Shown here piece after piece: positions 34,041-42,620 of a stretch of 64,000 nt of DNA. Both the position numbers and the translations under genes were made by a program. Location: contig NZ_WRXN01000012.1 in assembly GCF_009758205.1 (NCBI RefSeq), positions 62,001 to 126,000 on the forward strand, read 5' to 3'. Under the pieces are notes generated by a model that ran no database searches, was not told the DNA's origin, and worked only from the letters and a program-made list of their open reading frames with translations. Position 1 is the first letter of the stretch. The number at the start of each line of letters is the position of its first letter. Origin of the DNA: Chitinophaga tropicalis. Its GTDB lineage: Bacteria > Bacteroidota > Bacteroidia > Chitinophagales > Chitinophagaceae.

Positions 34041-35732
34041 CTATTCTTTCACATAAACTTCAATCATCGCATTTGTTGGACGGCGGGGCGCCACAAAGGC
34101 ATCTGCTTTCCTGTAGTGTTGCTGTAGCTCATGACGTAATGCGAACGGGAAGAAGTTGTTCAGTCCCGGGGCATATTCATACAGTACTACATCATAATGC
34201 TGACGGCGTACCTTCTGTACAAAAGTATCCAGCTGGCGGTTGAACATACCTACTCCCAGGTGATACCATAAAGGATAGTCAGCACCTGTTTCCAGCTTAT
34301 AAGGCAAGGCTTCAGCAAGAGGGGTTAACTCAGTCATATTCAACAATTTAATATCACCTTTCTTCTCTTTTACCACGGGCATCTGCTGCAGGCGTTTGAT
34401 ACCTTCTACGGTGGGCGCCGGCATATAGATCTTCTTAAATACGGGGAGGTCGCATTGTATCCACTGATCTGCAGGGACATCTGTAGTGTCTGTATTGATC
34501 ATGAAATTATTCCGGGAAACTACGTTCTCTCCTGTAGCGCTGATCTGCGGATTATAGATAGCAAGGCTGCTGCTGTCAGCGTTTCCGCTGTTGCCTTTTG
34601 CGTATACCTGTTGGGGTATTATATAGGCAACTACCCTATCCAGGTATTTCCATACGGCGCCAGACCACCAGAATAATAACAGCAAAGCTGCTACGGCAAA
34701 CTGCTTCCATTTACTCAGATCTACTTTCAGCTGTTGCTGTAAGTTGCTGGCAATGAATGCAAAAGCGAAGGCATGGAAGAAGATGTTATTGTCAGGCGGT
34801 GTGTAGCTTGTGACCTGGAAAATGGCTGCTTCTGCCAGGATACCAAGTGTAAGCAGGGAGAAAAGCATTAACTGCCGGTTGCCAAGGAAACTCTTCCACT
34901 GCCTGAAAACGGGTAACAGGCAAAGTACTACGAGGAATAAGTAGAGTTTGATCCACTGGGAGCCGCTCATGACTTCCGAGATGATATCGTATATGGATAA
35001 GCGGGAATTATGTGGTGGCTGGCCGTGATTGAACCAGTAGGCGAAGTCGTAAGACAATAATGGGAGAATTACAGCCAGTGCCACTATCGCATAAAAACCA
35101 AGGTAAGCGGGGATATTCCACCATTCCTTCTGCTGCCAGCTGTTATATGCCAGCAAAGCAAGGGAGAGTAAGAGTGCCAGTCCGCCGCCGTCCTGTTTTG
35201 TAAAGAAGGACAGGAAGGTGAATAATGCTGCGAGGAAGAGGAAGAAGAAACGTACTTTGCCTTGTGGTCCTATCATGAAACGGAAAAGGAAGGCAAGGCC
35301 TATGAGCTCGTATACGATAACCGTCTGGTTGTACCAGGGCCAGAAATTGAAAAAGGAATAAGAGAGTACGAAGAGTAATACCGAGAGTACGCGGATGGCT
35401 GGTTGTATGTCAAGGCTTTTCAGTATAGATCTGAAGGATAGTCCGGCGAGGATGTTCATCAGTACCTGGGCTTTTACCAGGGTTATGAGCTGGGGGCCGA
35501 AGATCTTAAAGAACAGGGCCGGCATCAGCCAGTAACCGTAACCCAGGGGTAAGCCAAAGTCTTTGTAGGGGATTTGTCCTTCGGAAATGCGGTAAGCGCC
35601 TTCCCAGGAGAGGAAGATGTTCACTCTGTAGGGGAATGGTACGAACAGGGGGACCAGGGCTAATCCGATTATGATCAGCAGTTCTGTAGCAAAAGCAGTT
35701 TTACGGCTGAATGGTGCATGAGCAGAAGGCAT
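34041..35732 (-). CDS. Polytopic membrane protein, probable GT-C glycosyltransferase
   Basis: 563 residues with about eleven membrane helices in the first 370, then a 190-residue soluble C-terminal domain. The first periplasmic loop carries WEGAYRISEGQIPYKDF, resembling the acidic loop motif of GT-C enzymes that use polyprenyl-phosphate sugars. It is divergent from the DprE-like operon and shares an intergenic region with it. It could be the transferase that consumes the arabinose donor made there, but this is an inference. The exact family is not recognised. Confidence 0.65.
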   Translation of the reverse strand: MPSAHAPFSRKTAFATELLIIIGLALVPLFVPFPYRVNIFLSWEGAYRISEGQIPYKDFGLPLGYGYWLMPALFFKIFGPQLITLVKAQVLMNILAGLSFRSILKSLDIQPAIRVLSVLLFVLSYSFFNFWPWYNQTVIVYELIGLAFLFRFMIGPQGKVRFFFLFLAALFTFLSFFTKQDGGGLALLLSLALLAYNSWQQKEWWNIPAYLGFYAIVALAVILPLLSYDFAYWFNHGQPPHNSRLSIYDIISEVMSGSQWIKLYLFLVVLCLLPVFRQWKSFLGNRQLMLFSLLTLGILAEAAIFQVTSYTPPDNNIFFHAFAFAFIASNLQQQLKVDLSKWKQFAVAALLLLFWWSGAVWKYLDRVVAYIIPQQVYAKGNSGNADSSSLAIYNPQISATGENVVSRNNFMINTDTTDVPADQWIQCDLPVFKKIYMPAPTVEGIKRLQQMPVVKEKKGDIKLLNMTELTPLAEALPYKLETGADYPLWYHLGVGMFNRQLDTFVQKVRRQHYDVVLYEYAPGLNNFFPFALRHELQQHYRKADAFVAPRRPTNAMIEVYVKE

Positions 35733-35772
35733 ATGAAGGGGATAATTTCGTGTAAATTAATGAGATCGTGGC

Positions 35773-35801
35773 CAAAAATAGTTGAATTAATGCAAAAACA
35801 A
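35773..35801 (-). promoter_or_regulatory. Candidate promoter of the GT-C-like gene
   Basis: On the minus strand TTG (35801-35799) and TATTTTTG (35780-35773) are 18 bp apart, an exact -7 match, about 40 bp before the ATG. Confidence 0.5.
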
Positions 35802-35884
35802 ATTTTGTGGGCGGCATCTGATAGTTAGAGAGCAGAAGTTTTAAGTGAGCTGATAAAAAAAGCCGCTTTCTTTCAGAAAGCAAT

Positions 35885-35985
35885 GTGGTGCTAAAGTGCA
35901 CCCGCAATGCATACACTATCCATACTTTATAGTAGGCTTTAAGTGGGAGTATCCATGCTATATCTATGCTTTGGGTATCCGGAAT
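35885..35985. repeat. Second, degenerate locus of the 11-bp repeat
   Basis: The leader at 35885-35919 shares GTGG, CTAAAGTG, CCGCAAT and CATACA blocks, in order and spacing, with the locus at 32848. The following sequence keeps an 11-bp phase (units beginning CCATACTTTAT, CCATGCTATAT, CTATGCTTTGG), but no two units are identical. Confidence 0.65.
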
Positions 35986-35994
35986 GTATTTTCA

Positions 35995-36032
35995 GAAAAG
36001 TTGATTTCGCCTTCGGCAAAAGCGATTTTTGA
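35995..36032. repeat. Decayed CCTTCGG-core hairpin (family copy)
   Basis: The GCCTTCGGC core at 36009-36017 is intact, but the outer arms no longer match. The GC tail GGCCTGCGGCCGGTT follows at about 36038-36052. It lies between divergent genes, so it does not act as an ordinary gene-end terminator. Confidence 0.6.
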
Positions 36033-36186
36033 GGCAGGCCTGCGGCCGGTTGAAGATGAAAGAAGAAAGCGATTTTTTGGGAGAAGAGTTTGGGATTGGG
36101 GCCAATTGGGAATAAGAGGTGAAAGAGATTTGTACTGATTTTACATAATCCATCGTATCTTTCGCCAGGAAACAAGTTTTATCCCC

Positions 36187-37074
36187 GTGCAATATTTAAA
36201 ATTATTAAGGCCCTCCCATTGGGCAAAGAACCTCTTCTTATATATTCCCCTTTTCTTTGCAGGCGAGATATTCAACCTGTCCAAGGTACTTGAGCTTTTC
36301 ATTGCTTTTATTGCATTCAGCCTGATTGCCAGCAGCATCTATATTATTAATGACTATAAAGATGTAGAGGCTGATCGTATACATCCGGTAAAGTGTAAAC
36401 GTCCTATTGCTTCCGGTGCTGTTTCCAAGCCGGCTGCATTGGTCTTCTTTGTGTTATGCGTGGCAATAGGTGCAGCATTGGCCTGGTATATTAAACCCAA
36501 ATTCGCATTTGTAGTTGGTATCTACTTCATTATTAACATCTTATACTCTTTTGGCTTAAAGAACATTTCTATCCTGGATATACTGATCCTGTCTATCGGC
36601 TTTGTGTTGAGGGTGAAAGCGGGCGGGGTTGCAGCGAGCGTTGCTGTATCTGAATGGCTGATGATCATGGTGTTCCTGCTGGCTTTGTTTATGGCCATTG
36701 CCAAGCGCCGGGATGATGTGCTGATAAAAACACAGTCCGGGCAGGAAATGCGTAAGGCGTCTAAAGGGTATAATATGGATTTTATGAATGTGATGCTGGC
36801 GCTGGTATCGGCTGTGATTATAGTGGCCTACCTCATGTATACCATGGCGCCCGAAACGATGGAACGCTTTCATACTTACCGCCTCTATTATACATGTCTT
36901 TTTGTAATTGGTGGATTATTACGATATTTGCAAATAACATATGTGGAGAATAATACAGGTTCTCCAACCAAAATCCTATACAAAGACCGTTTCATTCAAT
37001 TAACCATACTCCTGTGGGTGCTGAGTTTTTATGTGATTATTTATTTACCCACTAACAAAAGTTTTTTTGAGTAA
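36187..37074 (+). CDS. UbiA-family polyprenyl-phosphate phosphoribosyltransferase (DPPR-synthase-like)
   Basis: 295 residues from GTG 36187; no ATG precedes the first helix. Eight or nine membrane helices. The active-site motif at 55-77, NDYKDVEADRIHPVKC then KRPIASG, matches the mycobacterial DPPR synthase Rv3806c (NDxxDxxxDRxHPxKxxRPIA-G) rather than ubiquinone or menaquinone prenyltransferases. The second region, ILDILILSIGFVLRVKAGG, also fits. Expected reaction: PRPP plus polyprenyl phosphate to polyprenyl-phosphoryl-5-phosphoribose. First gene of a four-gene operon; its stop codon overlaps the next start (TAATG). Confidence 0.88.
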   Translation: MQYLKLLRPSHWAKNLFLYIPLFFAGEIFNLSKVLELFIAFIAFSLIASSIYIINDYKDVEADRIHPVKCKRPIASGAVSKPAALVFFVLCVAIGAALAWYIKPKFAFVVGIYFIINILYSFGLKNISILDILILSIGFVLRVKAGGVAASVAVSEWLMIMVFLLALFMAIAKRRDDVLIKTQSGQEMRKASKGYNMDFMNVMLALVSAVIIVAYLMYTMAPETMERFHTYRLYYTCLFVIGGLLRYLQITYVENNTGSPTKILYKDRFIQLTILLWVLSFYVIIYLPTNKSFFE

Positions 37075-38405
37075 TGGAAAAACGGTTAGCAAACTGGGGG
37101 AATTACCCCGCTATCTCCTGCGATGAATCATCTTTTTCGCAAGAGGAACAGGTACAGGATTTTATATCCAGCCACTCTTCCATCATTGCCCGCGGCAATG
37201 GCCGCTGTTATGGTGACGCCTCCCTGGCGCATCATAGTGTCTCTACCCTTAAATACGATAAGGTACTGGCTTTTGATACTGTCAATGGCGTGTTTGAATG
37301 CCAGTCGGGCATCACGCTGGACCAGATACTTGAAATCATAGTACCGCAGGGCTGGTTCCTACCGGTCACTCCCGGGACTAAGTTCATTACGGTAGGAGGT
37401 GCGGTAGCTTCTGATGTGCATGGGAAGAATCATCATGTGGATGGTTCCTTCTCCGGTCATATTACAGAAATGGATGTGATCACGGGCAATAAGGAAACCA
37501 TCACCTGTTCTGCAGAAAAGGAGCCGGACCTGTTCTGGGCAACCTGTGGTGGTATGGGACTTACCGGGATCATTACCCGGGTGAAGTTTGACCTGAAGAA
37601 GATCGAAACAGCTTATATACACCAGAAGCAGATCAAGGCTAAGAACCTGGAACACCTGATACAACTCTTTGAAGAATATAAAGCCTATACTTATTCCATG
37701 GCGTGGATAGATTGCCTGCAGAAAGGCGATGCTTTTGGCCGTGGTATACTGATAGTGGGCGAGCATGCCAGGCCGGAAGAACTAAATGCACAGCAAAGCA
37801 AAATGCCCCTGCAGCTGGCAGACAAACGAAAGCTGTCTGTTCCTTTCAATCTTCCGTCATTTGCACTGAATACACTGACTGTCAAAGCCTTTAACTGGCT
37901 GTATTATGCGAAGAACACGAAGCAGGAAATAGATAATGTCATTCCTTATGAGCCGTTCTTTTATCCCCTGGACGCTATTCTTCACTGGAACCGCGGTTAT
38001 GGCAAGGCTGGTTTTGTACAATACCAGTTTGTACTACCCCTGGAAAAGAAAGAAGGGCTGGTAGCTATCCTGCGTCGTATAAGCGATAAAGGCTGGGGGT
38101 CGTTCCTGGCCGTGCTGAAGGTTTTCGGTGTACAGGAAAGCCTTATCTCTTTCCCTATGGAAGGTTATACGCTGGCGCTGGATTTTCCTGTACGTAAAGG
38201 CCTGTTCGAATTCCTGGATGAGCTGGATGAACTGGTGCTCCAGTATGGCGGCCGTCTGTACCTGTCTAAAGACGCCCGTATGAAAAAGGACATTTTCTGG
38301 AACAGCTATCCCAATGCCAGGAAATTTGCGGATATCGTCAAAACTTATAACAGCTCCGGCCTGTTCCGTTCTGTACAGTCAGACAGGCTGCTGCTGACCG
38401 AATAA
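37074..38405 (+). CDS. DprE1-like FAD-dependent polyprenylphosphoryl-ribose oxidase
   Basis: 443 residues. The FAD-binding PCMH domain contains RGNGRCYGD near 40-48 and TVGGAVASDVHGKNHH at 106-121, almost the DprE1 sequence. The C-terminal GGRLYLSKDAR places Tyr396 and Lys399 at DprE1 Tyr415 and Lys418. At the position of Cys387, target of covalent benzothiazinones, this protein has Ala368 (GYTLALDFP). DprE1 oxidises the ribose 2'-OH in decaprenylphosphoryl-ribose, the first half of the epimerisation to arabinose. It overlaps the UbiA gene and precedes the DprE2-like gene. Confidence 0.9.
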   Translation: MEKRLANWGNYPAISCDESSFSQEEQVQDFISSHSSIIARGNGRCYGDASLAHHSVSTLKYDKVLAFDTVNGVFECQSGITLDQILEIIVPQGWFLPVTPGTKFITVGGAVASDVHGKNHHVDGSFSGHITEMDVITGNKETITCSAEKEPDLFWATCGGMGLTGIITRVKFDLKKIETAYIHQKQIKAKNLEHLIQLFEEYKAYTYSMAWIDCLQKGDAFGRGILIVGEHARPEELNAQQSKMPLQLADKRKLSVPFNLPSFALNTLTVKAFNWLYYAKNTKQEIDNVIPYEPFFYPLDAILHWNRGYGKAGFVQYQFVLPLEKKEGLVAILRRISDKGWGSFLAVLKVFGVQESLISFPMEGYTLALDFPVRKGLFEFLDELDELVLQYGGRLYLSKDARMKKDIFWNSYPNARKFADIVKTYNSSGLFRSVQSDRLLLTE

Positions 38406-38465
38406 CACCAATTGTTTTTCTCACTTTAACGATCCTCCTTCGGAGGATACTTACTATTATTCATT

Positions 38466-39197
38466 ATGCCTGTTGTTCTTATTCTGGGAGCGGGGTCAGA
38501 TATGGCTGTGGCCATTGCCCGTCAGTTTGCCGGTAAAAAATATGATATTCAGCTGGCAGCCCGCAATGTAGCTTCTCTCGCGGCCCTGGAGCAGGACGTG
38601 AAGATCCGCTACGGGGTGGCTGCCAGCTCTCATGCCTTTGACGCCACAGATTTTGGGAGTCATCCGGCCTTTTATCAATCCCTGCCTGTCAAACCGGATA
38701 TCACCATTTGTGTGTTCGGGTACCTGGGTGCGCAAGAGAAAGCGCAATCAGACTGGACTGAAGCGGCACGTATCATCCATACCAATTATACCGGTGCTGT
38801 ATCGATACTGAACATAGTGGCGGAAGATTATGCCGCCCGTGGCGCCGGTACTATTGTGGGGATCAGTTCTGTGGCTGGTGAGCGGGGCCGCCAGAGCAAT
38901 TATATTTATGGTAGTGCGAAAGCCGGGTTTACTGCTTATCTCAGCGGGTTGCGGAACCGTCTTTTTCATAAAGGAGTGCATGTGCTGAGTGTACAACCGG
39001 GTTTTGTTTATACCCGGATGACGGAAAACCTGCCTTTGCCACCATTGCTTACGGCACAGCCGCAGCAGGTAGCTAAAGATGTTTTCAATGCAGTGAAAGC
39101 AAAGAAGAACGTGATCTATACCAAATGGTTCTGGAGGTATATCATGCTCATTATCAAATCAATACCGGAGGCTATCTTCAAAAAACTCAAATTATGA
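38466..39197 (+). CDS. DprE2-like short-chain dehydrogenase
   Basis: 243 residues. SDR fold with GAGSDMAVAIA at 8-18, NYTGAVS at 107-113, catalytic Ser135, Tyr148 and Lys152 (YGSAK). The C-terminal amphipathic tail WRYIMLIIKSIPEAIFKKL closely mirrors that of mycobacterial DprE2. Expected role: NAD(P)H-dependent reduction of the 2-keto intermediate from the DprE1-like enzyme to the arabino form, at the cytoplasmic membrane face. It begins 60 bp after the oxidase gene and overlaps the HAD gene by four bases (ATGA). Confidence 0.88.
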   Translation: MPVVLILGAGSDMAVAIARQFAGKKYDIQLAARNVASLAALEQDVKIRYGVAASSHAFDATDFGSHPAFYQSLPVKPDITICVFGYLGAQEKAQSDWTEAARIIHTNYTGAVSILNIVAEDYAARGAGTIVGISSVAGERGRQSNYIYGSAKAGFTAYLSGLRNRLFHKGVHVLSVQPGFVYTRMTENLPLPPLLTAQPQQVAKDVFNAVKAKKNVIYTKWFWRYIMLIIKSIPEAIFKKLKL

Positions 39198-39787
39198 GGC
39201 CATCCATTGCATTTTTTGACTTTGACGGTACGGTAACGAAGAAGGATACACTGTTTGAGATAGTACGTTATACCAAAGGTAATACCGCGCTGTACACGGG
39301 GTTGCTGATGCTTGCTCCTGCTATGGTGCTGATGAAACTGAAGATGCTGTCCAACGTTAAAGTTAAACAGCTTTTTCTCCAATACTTCTTCGGGAATATG
39401 CCGGAACAGCAGTTCAGAAGCAAATGTGCAGCGTTCTGCCGGGAGCGGCTGCCTTTCCTGATCAGGGAGGATGCGTTGCAGGCGATAAAGGAGCATCAGT
39501 TGCAAGGCCATAGGGTCGCCGTTGTTACAGCTTCTGCGCAGGAGTGGGTGCAACCGTGGTGTTCTGCGTTGGGGATTGAGTGTATAGCTACGAGGCTGGA
39601 GACGGTGAATGCGAGGATTACGGGAAGGATCTATGGGGAGAATTGTAATGGGGAGGAAAAGGTGAGGCGGATTGAGGAGAAGTTTAGTTTGCCTTTGTAT
39701 GGGGAGATCTATGCTTATGGGGATACGAGTGGTGATAAGGCGATGCTGGCTATAGCTACGCATCCGTTTTTCAGGAAGTTTAATTGA
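39194..39787 (+). CDS. HAD-IB (SerB-like) phosphatase
   Basis: 197 residues from the ATG at 39194, which overlaps the SDR stop codon. Motif I is FFDFDGTVT with Asp9 and Asp11, motif II VVTASA, and motif IV YGDTSGDKAML. In this operon it is the best candidate to remove the 5-phosphate from polyprenyl-phosphoryl-5-phosphoribose, a step done by a PAP2-type enzyme (Rv3807c) in mycobacteria. The enzyme class is clear; the substrate is inferred from context. Confidence 0.85.
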   Translation: MRPSIAFFDFDGTVTKKDTLFEIVRYTKGNTALYTGLLMLAPAMVLMKLKMLSNVKVKQLFLQYFFGNMPEQQFRSKCAAFCRERLPFLIREDALQAIKEHQLQGHRVAVVTASAQEWVQPWCSALGIECIATRLETVNARITGRIYGENCNGEEKVRRIEEKFSLPLYGEIYAYGDTSGDKAMLAIATHPFFRKFN

Positions 39788-39805
39788 GACAGATGCGGAT
39801 AAATT

Positions 39806-39850
39806 GCATAAAAAAACGCTTTTGCCTTCGGCAAAAGCGTTTTTTTATGC
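39806..39850. terminator. CCTTCGG-core hairpin, 21-bp stem (family copy)
   Basis: Arms 39806-39826 and 39830-39850 pair perfectly around TTC. Shared terminator of the convergent HAD and desaturase genes; the GC tail GGCCTGCGGCCAGCT follows at about 39858-39872. Confidence 0.88.
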
Positions 39851-39878
39851 GGTGGCTGGCCTGCGGCCAGCTAAAGAA

Positions 39879-40649
39879 TTATGCCGCGGCTTTTATTTTA
39901 ACGGTTTTTACCGTTGCTGTTTTCAGTTTGATGATGCCCAGGAAGTTGAAGAGCTTCATCACCGGGTAAGTAGGATCCAGTTCGAACCATTTCTTGGCGA
40001 AGTTAGGGCTGTCCTTAAACTTGTGGTGGTTGTTCTGGAACAGTTCACCCAGCAGGAGGATACCCCATGGAGAAGTATTCCTTGATTTGTCGCCGTTGTC
40101 AAAGCTCTTGTAGCCATATTTATGTCCGCACCAGTTTACAACTGCGCCCTGTACAGGCCCTACCAGGAAGTGGATAGGCAGCAGCAGGTACCAGCCCCAT
40201 GCCGGAGCGAATGTTACATAAAAAGCTATATAAACGGCAGCCCATGCCAGACGGGTGATGTTGCTGTCACCGAACCTGTCCAGCGCTTCCCATACAGGTA
40301 GCGGAGGGTTGGTAGTGAACTTCTCGTCAGGTACGTTTCTGCCGGTATAAATATCATTGTACATTTTACGGGTGTGTACCATCATGCCCCATACATCTTT
40401 GAAGAAGTGTGGAGAATGCGGGTCATGTTCAGTATCGCTGAATTCATGGTGCATGCGGTGCATGGAGCCATAAGCACGAGGTACTAAGTAAGAAGTACCC
40501 TGGAAGAACCAGGTGCAGAAATAAAAGACCCTTTCCCAGAATTTACTGGTGGTATACATCTGGTGAGAAGCATACCTGTGCAGGAAAAACGTGTGAAAAA
40601 AGAGGGAAAGGAACCAGTGTGAAAAGAAAAATATCAGAATCGCAGTCAT
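39879..40649 (-). CDS. Membrane fatty acid (acyl-CoA) desaturase
   Basis: 256 residues with the histidine boxes of the delta-9 desaturase superfamily: HRYASH (24-29), HRMHH (64-68), NWCGH near 176 and NNHHK (206-210). Four membrane helices are seen. The diiron enzyme introduces a double bond into an acyl chain at the membrane. Length is slightly short compared with typical acyl-CoA desaturases of around 300 residues, and the C-terminus is a Lys/Ala-rich tail. It ends at a terminator shared with the DprE-like operon. Confidence 0.9.
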   Translation of the reverse strand: MTAILIFFFSHWFLSLFFHTFFLHRYASHQMYTTSKFWERVFYFCTWFFQGTSYLVPRAYGSMHRMHHEFSDTEHDPHSPHFFKDVWGMMVHTRKMYNDIYTGRNVPDEKFTTNPPLPVWEALDRFGDSNITRLAWAAVYIAFYVTFAPAWGWYLLLPIHFLVGPVQGAVVNWCGHKYGYKSFDNGDKSRNTSPWGILLLGELFQNNHHKFKDSPNFAKKWFELDPTYPVMKLFNFLGIIKLKTATVKTVKIKAAA

Positions 40650-40924
40650 TTTCTCGCTTTAACTAAATAAAAAATTGTACTGTTTGAGATCTTTTATCAA
40701 GAATAGTTGGCTCTGCGGGCAAACTGAGATGCTATCAAAAAAATCAGCTTCAAAGGTAGCCCAAAAAAGCCGGGCAACTGCTATAAATAATTATATATCA
40801 GCATAGACATGGTTTATACTATCCCTTCATACCGCTACAGGGGCCGATGTGTAGGAAATGTTAAAGTTTTTAAGTGGTAGTGTTTTTTTGTTGCAAAAGA
40901 CCAATGGCTGACAAATGAGCGAAC

Positions 40925-42547
40925 TTATCCATGCTTTTCTATGCGCACTTTCCGAAGTTCCAGCAGGTTGAGGCCGTTATTTTCCATGCCCTTTACATTG
41001 GGTTGCACCAGGTGAATGACCTGGTCGTAAAATAAGGGTACAACGGGAGCGTCAGATACGATGATGCGGTCCATCTGCCGGTATAGTTCGTAACGGACGG
41101 AGTCGTTGTTTTCAGCGAGAGAGCGTTCATAGAGCTGGTCGAACGCCGGGTTGGCGTAACGCGTGTAATTGGGCGGGGCCGGGTTTTTACTGTAAAACAC
41201 GGCCAGGTAGTTCTCAGCATCGGCATAATCTGCCATCCAGCTGCCGCGAAAGAAGAGAGCTGTGGATTTGGCGGTCTGTTCCAGGAGCAAGGCTTTCTGC
41301 ATTACTTCCACCTGTACCCGTATGCCTATCTGCTGGAGCTGGTTAGCTACATAGTTGGCATAATCTTCATAGATGGGAATGGATAGCAGCCTGAGAGGGG
41401 GCAGCCCCTTTCCTTCCGGGTAACCGGCTTCTTTGAGCAAGGCCCTGGCTTTTGCCGGGTCGTAGTTGTATCCTTTTACTTTTACGGCGTCGAAGGAAGG
41501 TAGTCCTGCGGGGATGAAGCCAGCGTTAGCAGGTGTTCCGATCCCGTTACGCAGGTAGGTGATCAGTTTGTTCCGGTCAAAGCCGTAGTTGATGGCCAGG
41601 CGGACCTTCTGCAGTCTTGAAGGAGATGTCTTCACAGATGCTTTACTGCTATCCAGCAGGAAGCCAAAGTATTCTACATTGAGCTGGGCGTGTTTATCCA
41701 GCACCATCCTACCCTCCCACTCTTTTTTCAGTTCTCCTTTTTTTGTCAGCACCTCATCTTTAAAGGAGGCATCTATATCGTTCATAAAGTCCAGCTGTCC
41801 CTGGCGGAACAGGAGGAACTCAGTAGCCTTGCTGTCCAGGAAGGAGATCTTCACGGCATCCAGGTAGGGTAAAGTTCTGCCGGTGCTGTCTTTTTCAAAG
41901 TAATGAGGATTGCGGTGAAGGACCAACGCCTGGCCTTCTTCCCAGAGAAAAAAGCGGAAAGGCCCGGTGCCACAGGGATGACTGCGGAAGTCCTTACCGT
42001 ATTTCTCTACTACTTCATGTGGTACAATGGAACAGTATTGCATACTGAGTATACCCATTACCGGGTGAAAGGGCCTAAGTAATGTGAGCTGGAAGGTGCT
42101 ATCGTCCGGCGCTTTGAACCCCTCTTCCATATCTACTTTCCCGTTAAAGATCCATGCCCCGGGCGATGCGGTGGCAGGGTCCATGATCCGGCGGAGGCTG
42201 TATGCCACGTCCGTCGCGGTCATCCGTCTTCCTTTTCCGCCGGGGAAGGCCTCATTATCATGGAAGTATACGTCTGTCCTTAAGTGGAATGTATATGTGC
42301 GGCGATCTTCAGAAACTTCCCAGCGTGTAGCCAGCGAAGGTTGAATATTCAGGTTGCTGTCCGGTTCCACCAGGGTATTATATACCTGCCTGACGGCCCA
42401 GATCACGGCCTGGTTGCGGGAAAAAGCAGGATCCAGGGAAGAGATACCTTCCACTACATTATAACGGAATACCTGTTTTCCGGAGGAAGGTCTGTTATTG
42501 CAGGCGGCGATCAGACATAATACCAGTATACTTAAATATCTTGTCAT
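40925..42547 (-). CDS. Family 5 extracellular solute-binding lipoprotein (oligopeptide-type), orphan
   Basis: 540 residues with a lipoprotein signal (lipobox IAAC) and the full SBP_bac_5 domain: SSLDPAFSRNQA, the TATDVAYSLRRIMDP region and GTGPFRF near residue 195. DppA/OppA-like proteins deliver peptides to ABC permeases. No permease or ATPase gene is adjacent. The neighbouring genes are a desaturase and an M1 aminopeptidase, so a link with peptide use through the divergent peptidase is possible but unproven. Confidence 0.88.
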   Translation of the reverse strand: MTRYLSILVLCLIAACNNRPSSGKQVFRYNVVEGISSLDPAFSRNQAVIWAVRQVYNTLVEPDSNLNIQPSLATRWEVSEDRRTYTFHLRTDVYFHDNEAFPGGKGRRMTATDVAYSLRRIMDPATASPGAWIFNGKVDMEEGFKAPDDSTFQLTLLRPFHPVMGILSMQYCSIVPHEVVEKYGKDFRSHPCGTGPFRFFLWEEGQALVLHRNPHYFEKDSTGRTLPYLDAVKISFLDSKATEFLLFRQGQLDFMNDIDASFKDEVLTKKGELKKEWEGRMVLDKHAQLNVEYFGFLLDSSKASVKTSPSRLQKVRLAINYGFDRNKLITYLRNGIGTPANAGFIPAGLPSFDAVKVKGYNYDPAKARALLKEAGYPEGKGLPPLRLLSIPIYEDYANYVANQLQQIGIRVQVEVMQKALLLEQTAKSTALFFRGSWMADYADAENYLAVFYSKNPAPPNYTRYANPAFDQLYERSLAENNDSVRYELYRQMDRIIVSDAPVVPLFYDQVIHLVQPNVKGMENNGLNLLELRKVRIEKHG

Positions 42548-42620
42548 TCAAACGGCAAAGCTGCCGGATTTTGCTTTCAAACGAAAATTAATACCTTTCC
42601 GTCATAAATACGATTTTTCT

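Larger units (their letters stand above)
35733..36186. other. 454-bp divergent intergenic region with promoter, 11-bp repeat relic and hairpin
   Basis: It contains the minus-strand promoter at 35773-35801, the degenerate repeat locus at 35885-35985, a decayed hairpin at 35995-36032 with its tail motif, and no convincing gene. An open frame through 35896-36138 merely translates the repeats. Confidence 0.6.

Noticed and set aside
35896..36138. Open frame of 80 codons between the divergent GT-C and UbiA genes
   Set aside because: It only translates the 11-bp repeat locus, the hairpin and the tail motif. Similar peptides can be read through several other family hairpins.
39784..40085. Small open frames over the hairpin and the desaturase 3' end
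   Set aside because: They cross a terminator hairpin and lie antisense to a conserved desaturase.
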